From contig NZ_CP118946.1 of the NCBI RefSeq assembly GCF_029011175.1, positions 868,001-932,000 on the forward strand: a stretch of DNA of 64,000 nt. The letters are read 5' to 3'. The stretch is from Winkia neuii. Its GTDB lineage: Bacteria > Actinomycetota > Actinomycetes > Actinomycetales > Actinomycetaceae. The position numbers were made by a program, and so were the translations under genes. A model generated the notes under the pieces. It was not told the DNA's origin. It saw nothing but the letters and a program-made list of their open reading frames with translations, and did not search any database. Positions 9,993 through 18,540 of this stretch are shown here, piece after piece (the stretch's first letter is position 1; every line of letters starts with the position of its first letter).

Positions 9993-10001
9993 GGGTGCTA
10001 A
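9975..10001 (+). promoter_or_regulatory. CIRCE operator (HrcA binding site)
   Basis: The sequence TTAGCAGTC, 9 nt, GGGTGCTAA matches the CIRCE consensus TTAGCACTC-N9-GAGTGCTAA with one mismatch per half-site and exact spacing. HrcA represses heat-shock genes through this element. It lies just upstream of the hrcA ribosome binding site, so hrcA-dnaJ is expected to be autoregulated and heat-inducible. Confidence 0.9.
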
Positions 10002-10015
10002 AAGGAGATGAGGAT

Positions 10016-11023
10016 ATGGGTAGCTCTCGCCAGCTGCAGGTTCTAAGCGCCATCGTCTCCGACTACGTAAACAACAGGGAACCGGTGGGATCGAAGGCTC
10101 TGGTTGAACGCTACGATTTGGGTGTTTCTTCAGCTACTATCCGCAACGATATGGCGGCACTGGAAGAAGCCGGTTACATCTACCAACCACACACTTCTGC
10201 TGGGCGAGTCCCGACCGACAAGGGGTATCGGGCTTTCGTCGACCAGATCGCACATTTGAAGCCGCTTTCAAAACCGGAACGCACCGCCATTGAGAAGTTG
10301 CTCGCTGGGGCAGTCGATATTGACGACGTCATGGAACGAACGGTGCGGGTCCTGGCACAACTAACTAGGCAGGTGGCGGTCGTGCAGTATCCGTCTATGC
10401 ACCGCGACAAACTTCGCCACCTTGAGGTTGTGCCAATTGCAAGCCGATATGTTTTGCTCGTAGTAATTACCGAGGTGGGCCGGGTAGAACAGCATCCGCT
10501 CGAGGTACCGGAGCAAGTAAATCCCGCCCAGTTGACGGCCGCGGCAGCCTGGATCAACCAGACTTTTGCTGGCAAGGGTTCAACCGAATTAGAAGAGGGC
10601 AAGGAACTAGTATCTGCGCTTCCGCCCGAAGTAGCTGGACTGGTTGCCCTTATCATAGATGCCCTGTTGGTGGCTTTACCTACTGCCGAAGATCGGATCG
10701 TAATGGCGGGCACGGCAAACCTAGCTCGGGCTGGCACCGATTTCGCACACACTATTGGCCCTGTTTTGGACGCTCTCGAAGAACAGGTGGCTCTGCTCAG
10801 GTTGTTTGCTGAAATGGAGCAGGGTAGTGTTGCTGTCTCGATTGGCTCTGAGAACCGCCATGATGGTCTTTCTGAGGCCTCGGTGGTAAGCGGAACATAC
10901 GGAAGCGAGGACGGACTGACTGCCCACGTGGGGGTAGTTGGTCCAACTCGAATGGATTACCCGGGAACGATGCGTTCTGTAGGAGCGATTGCCCGGTACC
11001 TGACACATTTCCTATCCAACTGA
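10016..11023 (+). CDS. hrcA: Heat-inducible transcription repressor HrcA
   Basis: This 335-residue repressor has an N-terminal winged helix (SSATIRNDMAALEEAGYIYQPHTSAGRVPTDKG region, about residues 36-70) and a C-terminal GAF-like domain. It binds the CIRCE element found directly upstream. ATG 10016 is chosen because AAAGGAG is at 10002-10007 and the protein then begins MGSSRQLQVLSAIV, as in homologs. The frame extends further upstream only through the operator. Confidence 0.96.
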   Translation: MGSSRQLQVLSAIVSDYVNNREPVGSKALVERYDLGVSSATIRNDMAALEEAGYIYQPHTSAGRVPTDKGYRAFVDQIAHLKPLSKPERTAIEKLLAGAVDIDDVMERTVRVLAQLTRQVAVVQYPSMHRDKLRHLEVVPIASRYVLLVVITEVGRVEQHPLEVPEQVNPAQLTAAAAWINQTFAGKGSTELEEGKELVSALPPEVAGLVALIIDALLVALPTAEDRIVMAGTANLARAGTDFAHTIGPVLDALEEQVALLRLFAEMEQGSVAVSIGSENRHDGLSEASVVSGTYGSEDGLTAHVGVVGPTRMDYPGTMRSVGAIARYLTHFLSN

Positions 11024-11035
11024 AAGGAATAACGG

Positions 11036-12139
11036 TTGAAGGACTACTACGAAGTACTGGGAGTGCCGCGTGATGCCTCACCAGAGCAAATCAAGCGTGC
11101 CTACCGCAAGCTTGCTCGTAAGCTTCACCCGGACGTTGCAGGTCCTGGTCATGAAGAGGACTTCAAAGAGGTTTCAGTAGCCTATGAAACCCTGTCTGAT
11201 CCGTCCCGGCGGCGCAAGTACGACATGGGAGGCGACACCGGCAATTTCGGTGACGCATTCGGCGGTTTTTCAGACATTTTTGAAACCTTCTTCGGTAGTG
11301 GTGGGGCCGCTAGCGCAGGGACTGGCCCCGTGCCCCGAGGGCGGCGTGGACAAGATTCCCTTACCGTTGTCGAAGCCAGCCTGGCAGATGTTACTTTCGG
11401 CGCCACTAAGGATGTCGAGATCAATACTGCTGAGGTGTGCTCGAACTGCGATGGTTCCTGTTGTAAGCCCGGTACTTCGCCTCGGAAATGCGAGACCTGT
11501 GGAGGACGAGGGGCTGTGCAGCGTACTGTGCGTTCCTTCTTGGGGCAGATGGTCACCTCGGCTCCCTGTGCATCCTGCCAGGGGCATGGCACGATCATTC
11601 CCGATCCGTGCCCAGAATGTGCCGGGGAAGGACGGATCCGCACTAAGAAGACGATCAAGTTGGATATTCCTGCCGGAGTCGAGCACGGTACTCGCATTCG
11701 TATGGCAGGACGCGGCGAGGTCGGCCCTGGCGGCGGTCCGGCGGGAGACCTCTATTTCGAGATCCATGAGCAGCCTCACCCGGTGTTCAAGCGGCAGGGC
11801 GACGAGCTACACACAGAGGTGAGGGTGCCAATGACTGCTGCGGCGCTCGGGACCACCTTCACGCTTACCACTCTTGACGGCGACAAAGAACTGACGCTCG
11901 AACCGGGAACGCAACCGGGCGAAGACGTGCTCATGCGCGGACTCGGCGTCACCCACCTGCGGCGTTCTACTAGAGGAAATCTTCACGTACATATAAACGT
12001 TGAAGTGCCGAAGCACTTGAACGAAGAGCAGCGGGAATTGCTCAAGCAGCTCGCGCAGCTACGCGGTGAAGAAAAGATAATCGCCGAGGGCGAGGACACG
12101 GGCATGTTTGCTAAGTTGCGTGACAGGTTCACTCGATGA
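11036..12139 (+). CDS. dnaJ: Chaperone DnaJ (second, HrcA-linked type)
   Basis: The 367-residue Hsp40 has an N-terminal J domain with HPD at 31-33, a Gly/Phe-rich linker, and a zinc centre of four CxxC-type repeats (CSNCDGSC, CETCGGRG, CASCQGHG, CPECAGEG), then substrate-binding barrels. In the first repeat the usual CxxCxGxG pattern ends in Cys rather than Gly. It stimulates DnaK and holds unfolded proteins. The TTG start has GAAAGGA upstream. It follows hrcA by 12 nt, so it falls under CIRCE control. No grpE or dnaK is nearby. Confidence 0.95.
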   Translation: MKDYYEVLGVPRDASPEQIKRAYRKLARKLHPDVAGPGHEEDFKEVSVAYETLSDPSRRRKYDMGGDTGNFGDAFGGFSDIFETFFGSGGAASAGTGPVPRGRRGQDSLTVVEASLADVTFGATKDVEINTAEVCSNCDGSCCKPGTSPRKCETCGGRGAVQRTVRSFLGQMVTSAPCASCQGHGTIIPDPCPECAGEGRIRTKKTIKLDIPAGVEHGTRIRMAGRGEVGPGGGPAGDLYFEIHEQPHPVFKRQGDELHTEVRVPMTAAALGTTFTLTTLDGDKELTLEPGTQPGEDVLMRGLGVTHLRRSTRGNLHVHINVEVPKHLNEEQRELLKQLAQLRGEEKIIAEGEDTGMFAKLRDRFTR

Positions 12140-12891
12140 GCCTGCAATCTTTCCTTTTCCCGCACACCGATGAGTTGGTTGAGGGAGCCACTGTAGGTTT
12201 GGCTGGCGAGGAAGGTCATCACGCCGCCTCCGTGATGCGAATCCGCCCGGGCGAGGAAATCTTTCTGGTAGATGGGAAGGGGCGGCGCGCTCGCGGCGAG
12301 GTCCTTCAGGCCAGCAAGAATCAGGTGCAGGTCAAGGTCTTGGCTACTGTGAACGAGGCATTTCCGGGTAAACAAATCACCCTGGTGCAGGCTCTAGCCA
12401 AGGGTGGGCGAGACGAGATGAGTATCGAGACCGCCACCGAGCTGGATGTCTTCGCGGTGATTCCGTGGCAGGCCGATAGGTCCACTGTGCGATGGAATGG
12501 GCCAAAGGTTGAAAAAGGAGTGCGCAAGTGGCAAGCCAAGGTAGCGGCAGCTACCAAGCAATCTAGACGTTCTTACATCCCCGAAGTCGCTTCCCTTGTG
12601 GGCACTAAGGCACTGGCCAAGCAGATAGAGGAAGCGGTAGCAAATAACACCTTGGTGCTGCTCCTACACGAAGAGGCCGAGACGCCCTTGATGCAACAGC
12701 CGCTCCAAGAAGCTGATCGTATATGGTTGATAGTTGGCCCAGAGGGAGGCATAGGACAGGCAGAAACCGAGCTGCTTGTAAAAAGTGGCGCTCGCACTTG
12801 CAAATTAGGGAGCACAATTTTACGCACCTCAAGTGCCGGGCCCGCAGCACTGGCTTATATTGCCGGTACGTGCGGGGCATGGAACAGTTAA
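12136..12891 (+). CDS. rsmE: 16S rRNA (uracil-1498-N3)-methyltransferase RsmE
   Basis: The 251 residues have an N-terminal PUA-like segment and a C-terminal SPOUT knot with the family motifs KGGRDEMSIETATELDV, IWLIVGPEGGIGQAE and LGSTILRTSSA. It methylates U1498 in the decoding region of 16S rRNA. The ATG overlaps the dnaJ stop (ATGA), so it is part of the hrcA operon. Confidence 0.94.
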   Translation: MSLQSFLFPHTDELVEGATVGLAGEEGHHAASVMRIRPGEEIFLVDGKGRRARGEVLQASKNQVQVKVLATVNEAFPGKQITLVQALAKGGRDEMSIETATELDVFAVIPWQADRSTVRWNGPKVEKGVRKWQAKVAAATKQSRRSYIPEVASLVGTKALAKQIEEAVANNTLVLLLHEEAETPLMQQPLQEADRIWLIVGPEGGIGQAETELLVKSGARTCKLGSTILRTSSAGPAALAYIAGTCGAWNS

Positions 12892-12916
12892 GATAGTTCC
12901 AGAGCAAGGAGGAACC

Positions 12917-13882
12917 CTGAGCACTATAACCATCCCGGAGGGACTAGCTCCGGTAACACTTTTCGGCGCTGGCGATAGCGCACTTAGAGCAATAGAAGAC
13001 GGCATGCCGAGTGTCGATATTCGGGTGCAAGATCGCACGATCCACGTGGAAGGGCCTGCCGGCGTGGTGCAGGCGGTGACCGCACTTTTTGAGGAGTTAA
13101 TTTCGCTTGCCGAATCCGGTTCTCCTTTGGGGCCCGATGAGGTGGCGCACGCGGTTTCGCTGTTGCAAGCTTCCCAAGAGAAGCAGGCTACCGTTTCCGC
13201 GGCTGTTCTTTCTGCGCGTGGCCACGCAATTCGTCCTCGAAGCGAGACGCAGGCCAAGTACGTGCGGGCAATGGACGAGTCGACTGTGGTGTTCGGGATC
13301 GGCCCGGCGGGTACTGGCAAAACCTACCTGGCAATGGCTAAAGCAGTACAGCAACTGCTCGATGGGGTAGTACGACGCATTATTGTTACGCGTCCTGCCG
13401 TCGAGGCCGGAGAGTCGTTGGGATTCTTGCCTGGCTCGCTTACCGAGAAGGTGGATCCGTATCTACGCCCAGTTTATGATGCGCTCGGGGATATGCTTGA
13501 GCCCGAAACCTTGGTTGAACTGCGTGAGTCGGGCACTATCGAGGTGGCACCGCTGGCTTACATGCGCGGGCGTACTCTAAACGATGCCTTCATCATCCTT
13601 GATGAGGCGCAAAATACCACCAAGATGCAGATGAAGATGTTCTTGACCAGGCTTGGGTTTAACTCGACCATGGTGATCACAGGAGATCCGACCCAGGTCG
13701 ATCTTCCCAAGGGCAACCTGTCAGGTTTAGTGGATGCGGTGAACGTGTTGGCCGGGATTGACGGCATCGAGTTTTGTAAATTCTCCAGTGCGGATGTAGT
13801 GCGCCACGCCACTGTCAGGGCCATTATTGACGCCTACGATCGGCGAGACAGTGCTAAAGAGAGGCTGAAGCATGAGTACTGA
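12917..13882 (+). CDS. PhoH-family ATPase, probable CTG start
   Basis: This PhoH-like cytoplasmic ATPase has Walker A GPAGTGKT at about 129-136 and Walker [11 protein letters not shown] near 224; such proteins act in RNA metabolism beside YbeY. The start is unusual. A full AAGGAGG (12906-12912) is followed after 4 nt by CTG 12917, and the protein then reads as (M)[19 protein letters not shown], as in homologs. The nearest normal starts, GTG 12833 and TTG 12860, lie inside rsmE without a ribosome binding site. The next in-frame ATG (13003) would remove conserved sequence. The family assignment is firm and the start is probable. Confidence 0.92.
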   Translation: MSTITIPEGLAPVTLFGAGDSALRAIEDGMPSVDIRVQDRTIHVEGPAGVVQAVTALFEELISLAESGSPLGPDEVAHAVSLLQASQEKQATVSAAVLSARGHAIRPRSETQAKYVRAMDESTVVFGIGPAGTGKTYLAMAKAVQQLLDGVVRRIIVTRPAVEAGESLGFLPGSLTEKVDPYLRPVYDALGDMLEPETLVELRESGTIEVAPLAYMRGRTLNDAFIILDEAQNTTKMQMKMFLTRLGFNSTMVITGDPTQVDLPKGNLSGLVDAVNVLAGIDGIEFCKFSSADVVRHATVRAIIDAYDRRDSAKERLKHEY

Positions 13883-14327
13883 GGTATGTAACGAAACCTC
13901 CTACGAGGTCGACGAAGCAGAGTTTGCTGCGCTAGCAGCGTTCGTGTTGCAGAAGATGCATGTCTCTTCCAGTGCGGAACTGTCTATCATGTTCATTGAT
14001 CCTGAACCCATGGAGGAATTGCACGTGCGGTGGCTGGGTCTGGAAGGGCCAACGGACGTGATGAGCTTCCCAATGGATGAGCTGCGCCCCGGCACCGCTG
14101 AAGATCCCACTGAGGCAGGGATTTTGGGGGATATTGTGCTGTGCCCCCAAGTTGCCGAAAAGCAGGCTAGCGCTGCCGGACACTCGACTACCGAGGAAAT
14201 GCTCCTACTGACCGTCCACGGCATTTTGCATCTGCTTGGATATGACCATGCTGAAGAAGAGGAAAAGAAGGTCATGTTTGGCCTGCAGCGGAAGTTGCTG
14301 CTTACTTTCCTAGCGGAGAAAGATTGA
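13872..14327 (+). CDS. ybeY: Endoribonuclease YbeY (16S rRNA maturation factor)
   Basis: This 151-residue metal-dependent RNase processes the 3' end of 16S rRNA. The zinc motif H116-GIL-H120-LLGYD-H126 is intact, and the earlier DVMSFPMDE segment is typical. It overlaps phoH by 11 nt and the next gene by 4 nt, consistent with one operon. Confidence 0.96.
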   Translation: MSTEVCNETSYEVDEAEFAALAAFVLQKMHVSSSAELSIMFIDPEPMEELHVRWLGLEGPTDVMSFPMDELRPGTAEDPTEAGILGDIVLCPQVAEKQASAAGHSTTEEMLLLTVHGILHLLGYDHAEEEEKKVMFGLQRKLLLTFLAEKD

Positions 14328-15592
14328 AGGAAGTAATTTGGCTGGGCGTACTAGCCCTAGTTTGCCTAGTTCTTACCGGATTCTTCTCGGCCGCAGAGAC
14401 TTCATTCTTACGCCTGTCTAGGGCAAGAGTTGAGGACCTTGTAGAGGACGGACGCGAGGGCGCCGAGGTCGTGCGGAAGATTATCGAGCACAAGGCGTTG
14501 TCGCTTACTGCAACCAGGGGAATGCGCATCATATTCTCTACTTTGGCGACCGTCATTATTGTGCTCGCTGTTAATTTTCCGTGGTGGCCTACCTGGGTGC
14601 GGATTCTAGTAGCAGTGCTAATTTCGGCGGGAGCAGCCTGGCTCATCTCCGGGTTGTTCGGTGATTCCGTTGGCAGTCGCAATCCGGAATCTGTAGCCCT
14701 TCTGGCTGCGAAGCCGGTGTGGGCCGCGACCTATCTGCTTGCCCCTGCGACCAAGGCTTACCTGTGGCTTCGCCCCGAGTCTGCCCTTACTGAGGCAGAG
14801 GCGCGCCAGGTAATGGCCGACGATCTTCGCGAGATGGTAGACGAGATGGGCGAGGAAGAAAGCCTCGAGATCGAGGACGAGGATCGCGAACTTTTGCGAT
14901 CTGTCTTTGAGCTGGGAACTACCTTGGTACGCGAGATAATGGTCCCTCGCACCGAAATGATTACGGTAGATAAGGACACGCCGGCTTACAAAGCAATGAG
15001 CCTTTTTGTGAAGTCTGGGTTCTCGCGTCTTCCAGTTACCGGTGAAGACACCGACGATGTGCGGGGAGTGCTGGTACTGAAGGATCTCTTGGGCAGGGTT
15101 CACCGGCATAGTGAATCCAAACAGGCGCCGGTTCACACAATGATGCGCCCCATATTGTTTGTTCCCGAGACGGTTTTACTCGATAACCTGTTACGGCAAA
15201 TGCAGGCCTCTGGCGACCATATTGCGATGCTGGTAGACGAGTACGGAGGGATTTCCGGCCTCGTCACCCTCGAGGATCTAATTGAAGAGGTTGTGGGCGA
15301 CGTTACCGATGAGCACGACCATTCCAAGGCGGAACCGCGCCAGCTTGCTCCCGACACTTGGGAGGTTCCGGCAAACTTCCCGTTGGATGATTTAGGCGAG
15401 CTATTCGACTTGGAAATTGAAGATGAAGACGTAGACACCGCGGCGGGATTGTTGGCAAAGGCACTAGGGAAAGTGCCACTGGCCGGTGCCAGTGCCCCCG
15501 CGCAGGGGCTAGACTTGACAGCTGGTGAAGCAACTGGGCGACGCCGCACCATTACTACTGTGATCGCACGGTGTAGAAACGAGGACAAGTGA
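14324..15592 (+). CDS. CNNM/CorC-type membrane protein with CBS pair
   Basis: The 422 residues begin with a short CNNM transmembrane domain (hydrophobic segments near 3-22, 68-92 and 95-125) and the [18 protein letters not shown] signature. A CBS-domain pair (about 205-325) follows, with VPRTEMITV and [26 protein letters not shown], and then a CorC_HlyC domain. Such proteins are linked to Mg or Co efflux; the older name is hemolysin-like. The TTG start overlaps the ybeY stop. The position between ybeY and era is conserved in actinobacteria. Confidence 0.92.
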   Translation: MKEVIWLGVLALVCLVLTGFFSAAETSFLRLSRARVEDLVEDGREGAEVVRKIIEHKALSLTATRGMRIIFSTLATVIIVLAVNFPWWPTWVRILVAVLISAGAAWLISGLFGDSVGSRNPESVALLAAKPVWAATYLLAPATKAYLWLRPESALTEAEARQVMADDLREMVDEMGEEESLEIEDEDRELLRSVFELGTTLVREIMVPRTEMITVDKDTPAYKAMSLFVKSGFSRLPVTGEDTDDVRGVLVLKDLLGRVHRHSESKQAPVHTMMRPILFVPETVLLDNLLRQMQASGDHIAMLVDEYGGISGLVTLEDLIEEVVGDVTDEHDHSKAEPRQLAPDTWEVPANFPLDDLGELFDLEIEDEDVDTAAGLLAKALGKVPLAGASAPAQGLDLTAGEATGRRRTITTVIARCRNEDK

Positions 15593-16569
15593 CTGATTTT
15601 CCATCTGACGAAGAGCTAATGGCTGGCCCTTCCGCTGTAGAGGGAATGTCTCTACCGCAGACGCCAGAGGACTTTGTAGCCGGTTTTGCGACGATCGTCG
15701 GGCGTCCTAACGTTGGCAAGTCCACACTTACCAATGCGATCGTAGGCAAGAAGATAGCCATTACCTCGATGCGTCCAGAAACGACCAGGCATACCGTGCG
15801 TGGGGTACACACCAGCGACGAAGGCCAGCTCGTGTTGCTGGATACTCCCGGTTACCACCGCCCTCGAACCCTGCTGGGCAAGCGCCTCAACGATCAGGTG
15901 CGCGAGGCACTAACGCAGGTCGACTTGGTATTCTTCTGTATCCCGGCTGATCAGAAGATTGGTCCGGGTGACCGTTTTATCGCGCGCGAGTTGAAATCGG
16001 TGAAGGTGCCGGTAATAGCCGTGGTAACCAAGTCTGATCTGGTGGGTCCAGAGCGGCTGCTACCTCAGATTGATGCTGTCTCGAAGTTGGGGGATTGGGC
16101 CGAGATCGTGCCCACCTCGGCAGCCAAGGGGAGGCAGGTTGACGACCTGATCTCGGTTGCCATGAAATATTTGCCAAAATCGATGCCGCTGTACCCCTTG
16201 GATGCCAAGTCGGATGAATCTGACAACACGATGATCGCGGAGTTTATTCGCGAAGCTGCGCTAGAGGGGATGCGCGAGGAGCTGCCTCACTCTCTAGCAG
16301 TCCAGGTGGAAGAGGTAATTGAGCGCAAGCCGGTAAAAGGGCAGAAGAAGCCGCCGCTGCTCGACATCCACGTCAACATGTACGTAGAACGAGACTCCCA
16401 GAAGGCAATAATCATTGGCAAGGGAGGCTCACGGCTGAAGTGGATCGGGTCGAACGCTAGGCAGAACATCGAAGAGTATTTGAATCGGCGGGTTTATCTT
16501 GATCTGCATGTTCGCACTGCTAAAGATTGGCAGTCCGATCCGAAGATGTTAGGTAGGCTCGGCCTTTAG
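15589..16569 (+). CDS. era: GTPase Era
   Basis: This 326-residue GTPase binds the 3' end of 16S rRNA and helps 30S assembly. G1 is GRPNVGKST (38-46), then DTPGYHRP and TKSD, and the C-terminal KH domain has IIGKGGSRLKWIG. An acidic N-terminal extension of about 33 residues precedes the G domain. The GTG start overlaps the previous stop by 4 nt. It is the last gene of the block beginning at hrcA. Confidence 0.95.
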   Translation: MTDFPSDEELMAGPSAVEGMSLPQTPEDFVAGFATIVGRPNVGKSTLTNAIVGKKIAITSMRPETTRHTVRGVHTSDEGQLVLLDTPGYHRPRTLLGKRLNDQVREALTQVDLVFFCIPADQKIGPGDRFIARELKSVKVPVIAVVTKSDLVGPERLLPQIDAVSKLGDWAEIVPTSAAKGRQVDDLISVAMKYLPKSMPLYPLDAKSDESDNTMIAEFIREAALEGMREELPHSLAVQVEEVIERKPVKGQKKPPLLDIHVNMYVERDSQKAIIIGKGGSRLKWIGSNARQNIEEYLNRRVYLDLHVRTAKDWQSDPKMLGRLGL

Positions 16570-16625
16570 TGTCAAAAGGCGGACTTTAGCAATCCAATAC
16601 ATAAAGTGGTGTTAGTTTTTACTTT

Positions 16626-16667
16626 ATGAGGTTGTTCCTTCTGCTTAGTTGCCGCGGCGAGTCCTGA
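16626..16667 (+). CDS. leu leader peptide (attenuator ORF), 13 residues
   Basis: The short frame reads MRLFLLLSCRGES and stops at TGA 16665-16667. Four of its 13 codons are Leu, three of them consecutive, and it lies 64 nt upstream of leuA. Leucine-rich leader peptides that sense charged tRNA-Leu are known before leuA in actinobacteria. No strong Shine-Dalgarno sequence is visible. The start lies in an AT-rich stretch, so the leader could be close to the 5' end of the mRNA. Confidence 0.72.
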   Translation: MRLFLLLSCRGES

Positions 16668-16704
16668 TGTGCCGGTTCCTCGTCGTGGAGTTAGCCGTAC
16701 CGGC
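16652..16704 (+). promoter_or_regulatory. Mutually exclusive hairpins of the leuA leader
   Basis: Stem A pairs 16652-16661 (CCGCGGCGAG, the last codons of the leader peptide) with 16679-16688 (CTCGTCGTGG), 10 bp including two G-U pairs. Stem B pairs GCCGGT (16671-16676) with ACCGGC (16699-16704). The left arm of B is in the loop of A and the right arm of A is in the loop of B, so both cannot form as ordinary hairpins. A ribosome at the leader stop would break A and favour B. No U-tract follows, so the readout may be Rho-dependent or translational. Confidence 0.5.
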
Positions 16705-16731
16705 GAAACGACTATGTGGAAGTGAATACTA

Positions 16732-18498
16732 ATGCGAACGACCGGGAGAAGCTCTACCCAACAACCTTCGGCCATGCCGGTATCTAAATACCGTCCTGCC
16801 AGTGAGACTAACCCACTGTCTCTGCCCGATAGGACGTGGCCGGCCAAGACGATCACTAAGGCTCCAAGGTGGCTATCGACGGATTTGCGCGATGGCAACC
16901 AGGCACTTATCGAACCGATGTCGCCGGAGCAAAAGCGAAAGATGTTCTCGCTGCTTGTGAACATGGGCTTCAAAGAAATCGAGATCGGTTTCCCTGCGGC
17001 TTCGCAGACAGATTTTGACTTTGTACGTTCCTTGGTAAAGGACAGTGCAGTACCAGAGGACGTGACAGTCTCTGTTCTGACTCAATCTAGGGCAGATCTG
17101 ATTGACCGCACTTTTGATGCAATCGATGGTCTGCCGAGGGCGACTGTGCACCTCTACAATGCCATCTCCCCATTGTTTCGCGAGGTAGTTTTCAAGAATT
17201 CGAAACAGGCTACGGTGGATTTGGCCGTTACTGGGGCCCAGCAGATAATCGCTACGGCAGAGAAGCGACTTAGCGAGGAGACGATTTTCGGCTTTGAGTA
17301 TTCTCCTGAAATTTTCGTGGATGCCGAGATCGATTTTGCCCTGGAAATTTGTAATGCCGTTACGGGAGTGTGGCACCCCGATGCGGATAGGGAATTGATA
17401 ATAAACCTTCCGGCTACTGTGGAACGTACGAGCCCTAACGTGTTTGCGGACCGGGTTGAGTATATGAGTCGGAATTTGGCTCACCGGGAGCACATCGCCC
17501 TCTCTGTTCATACTCATAATGACCGCGGCAGTGCTGTTGCTGCCGCTGAGCTGGCAATTATGGCGGGAGCCGATCGCGTTGAAGGATGCCTCGCTGGGCA
17601 GGGGGAGCGCACGGGGAACGTTGATCTAGTCACCCTTGCTATGAATTTGTTTAGTTCGGGCGTGGATCCAATGCTCGATCTGTCGAATATCGACGAGGTA
17701 AGGCGAACTGTAGAGCACTGTACAGGGATGCGGGTGCCGGATCGTGCTCCCTACATGGGGGACTTGGTCTACACGTCGTTCTCGGGCTCGCACCAAGACG
17801 CGATTAAGAAGGGCTTTGCGGCGCGAAAGGACCAGCTTGCTAAAGCCGGCTCTGAAGAGGACGTGCCCTGGCAAATCCCGTATTTACCCATCGATCCGCA
17901 TGACGTGGGTAGGTCCTATGAGGCGGTAGTGCGGGTCAACTCGCAGTCCGGCAAGGGCGGGGTGGCCTACGTCATGGCTTCGAAGTTCAACATCGACATG
18001 CCGCGCCGGCTCCAGATTGAATTTTCCCGGATTATTCAGCGGCATACTGACACTTATGGCGGCGAGATTGACCCCGACGCAATGTGGAACATTTTTGTCG
18101 ATGAATATCTGCCGTATGGTGCGGCTAAGGATGAAAGCGTGCGCCCGTGGGGTAGATTTGCGCTGCGGGCAGCTTCATCTATCACGTTTACTGACGGCAA
18201 TGACGAGGTTGTAGAGGTCACCTGTGACTATACGGACGAGGGAATTCCTTGCAGTATTACCTCTCGTGGCAATGGTCCCATTGATGCGTTCTGCCGTGGA
18301 TTTGGCGAGGAGGGAATTGCAGTTCACGTGCTCGACTATTTCGAACACGCAATGTCTTCTGGCCATGACGCGGTTGCAGCCGCATTTGTCGAGGCTGACG
18401 TAGATGGGCAGGTGCTGTGGGGAGTCGGCATTGATCCGTCTATTACCAGGGCTTCTTATAAGGCCATTATCTCGGCAGTGAACCGTTCACTGCGTTAA
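16732..18498 (+). CDS. leuA: 2-isopropylmalate synthase
   Basis: The enzyme makes the first committed step of leucine synthesis, joining acetyl-CoA and 2-oxoisovalerate. The catalytic TIM barrel includes DLRDGNQAL (about 51-59), the metal ligands in HTHND (about 260-264) and GNVDL. The C-terminal LeuA dimer domain (from about 450) is the usual leucine feedback site. The 588-residue length matches the long actinobacterial form. ATG 16732 has GGAAG 9 nt upstream; ATG 16774 is an alternative. The upstream leader suggests leucine-responsive control. Confidence 0.95.
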   Translation: MRTTGRSSTQQPSAMPVSKYRPASETNPLSLPDRTWPAKTITKAPRWLSTDLRDGNQALIEPMSPEQKRKMFSLLVNMGFKEIEIGFPAASQTDFDFVRSLVKDSAVPEDVTVSVLTQSRADLIDRTFDAIDGLPRATVHLYNAISPLFREVVFKNSKQATVDLAVTGAQQIIATAEKRLSEETIFGFEYSPEIFVDAEIDFALEICNAVTGVWHPDADRELIINLPATVERTSPNVFADRVEYMSRNLAHREHIALSVHTHNDRGSAVAAAELAIMAGADRVEGCLAGQGERTGNVDLVTLAMNLFSSGVDPMLDLSNIDEVRRTVEHCTGMRVPDRAPYMGDLVYTSFSGSHQDAIKKGFAARKDQLAKAGSEEDVPWQIPYLPIDPHDVGRSYEAVVRVNSQSGKGGVAYVMASKFNIDMPRRLQIEFSRIIQRHTDTYGGEIDPDAMWNIFVDEYLPYGAAKDESVRPWGRFALRAASSITFTDGNDEVVEVTCDYTDEGIPCSITSRGNGPIDAFCRGFGEEGIAVHVLDYFEHAMSSGHDAVAAAFVEADVDGQVLWGVGIDPSITRASYKAIISAVNRSLR

Positions 18499-18501
18499 AC
18501 A

Positions 18502-18527
18502 GTTGTGGGGCCCGAGGGCCCCACAAC
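18502..18527. terminator. Bidirectional terminator hairpin between leuA and the peptide transporter
   Basis: GTTGTGGGGCC pairs perfectly with GGCCCCACAAC around a 4-nt loop. It lies 3 nt after the leuA stop, and the convergent transporter gene ends 14 nt beyond. There is no good U-tract on either strand, so efficiency is uncertain, but placement and stability argue for termination. Confidence 0.7.
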
Positions 18528-18540
18528 ATGTAGCTGATTG

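Noticed and set aside
10180-10752. Antisense open frame of 190 codons across hrcA
   Set aside because: It is the complement of a well-supported gene, has low-complexity Ser/Arg/Thr composition and shows no family features. Other long antisense frames in the window are of the same kind.
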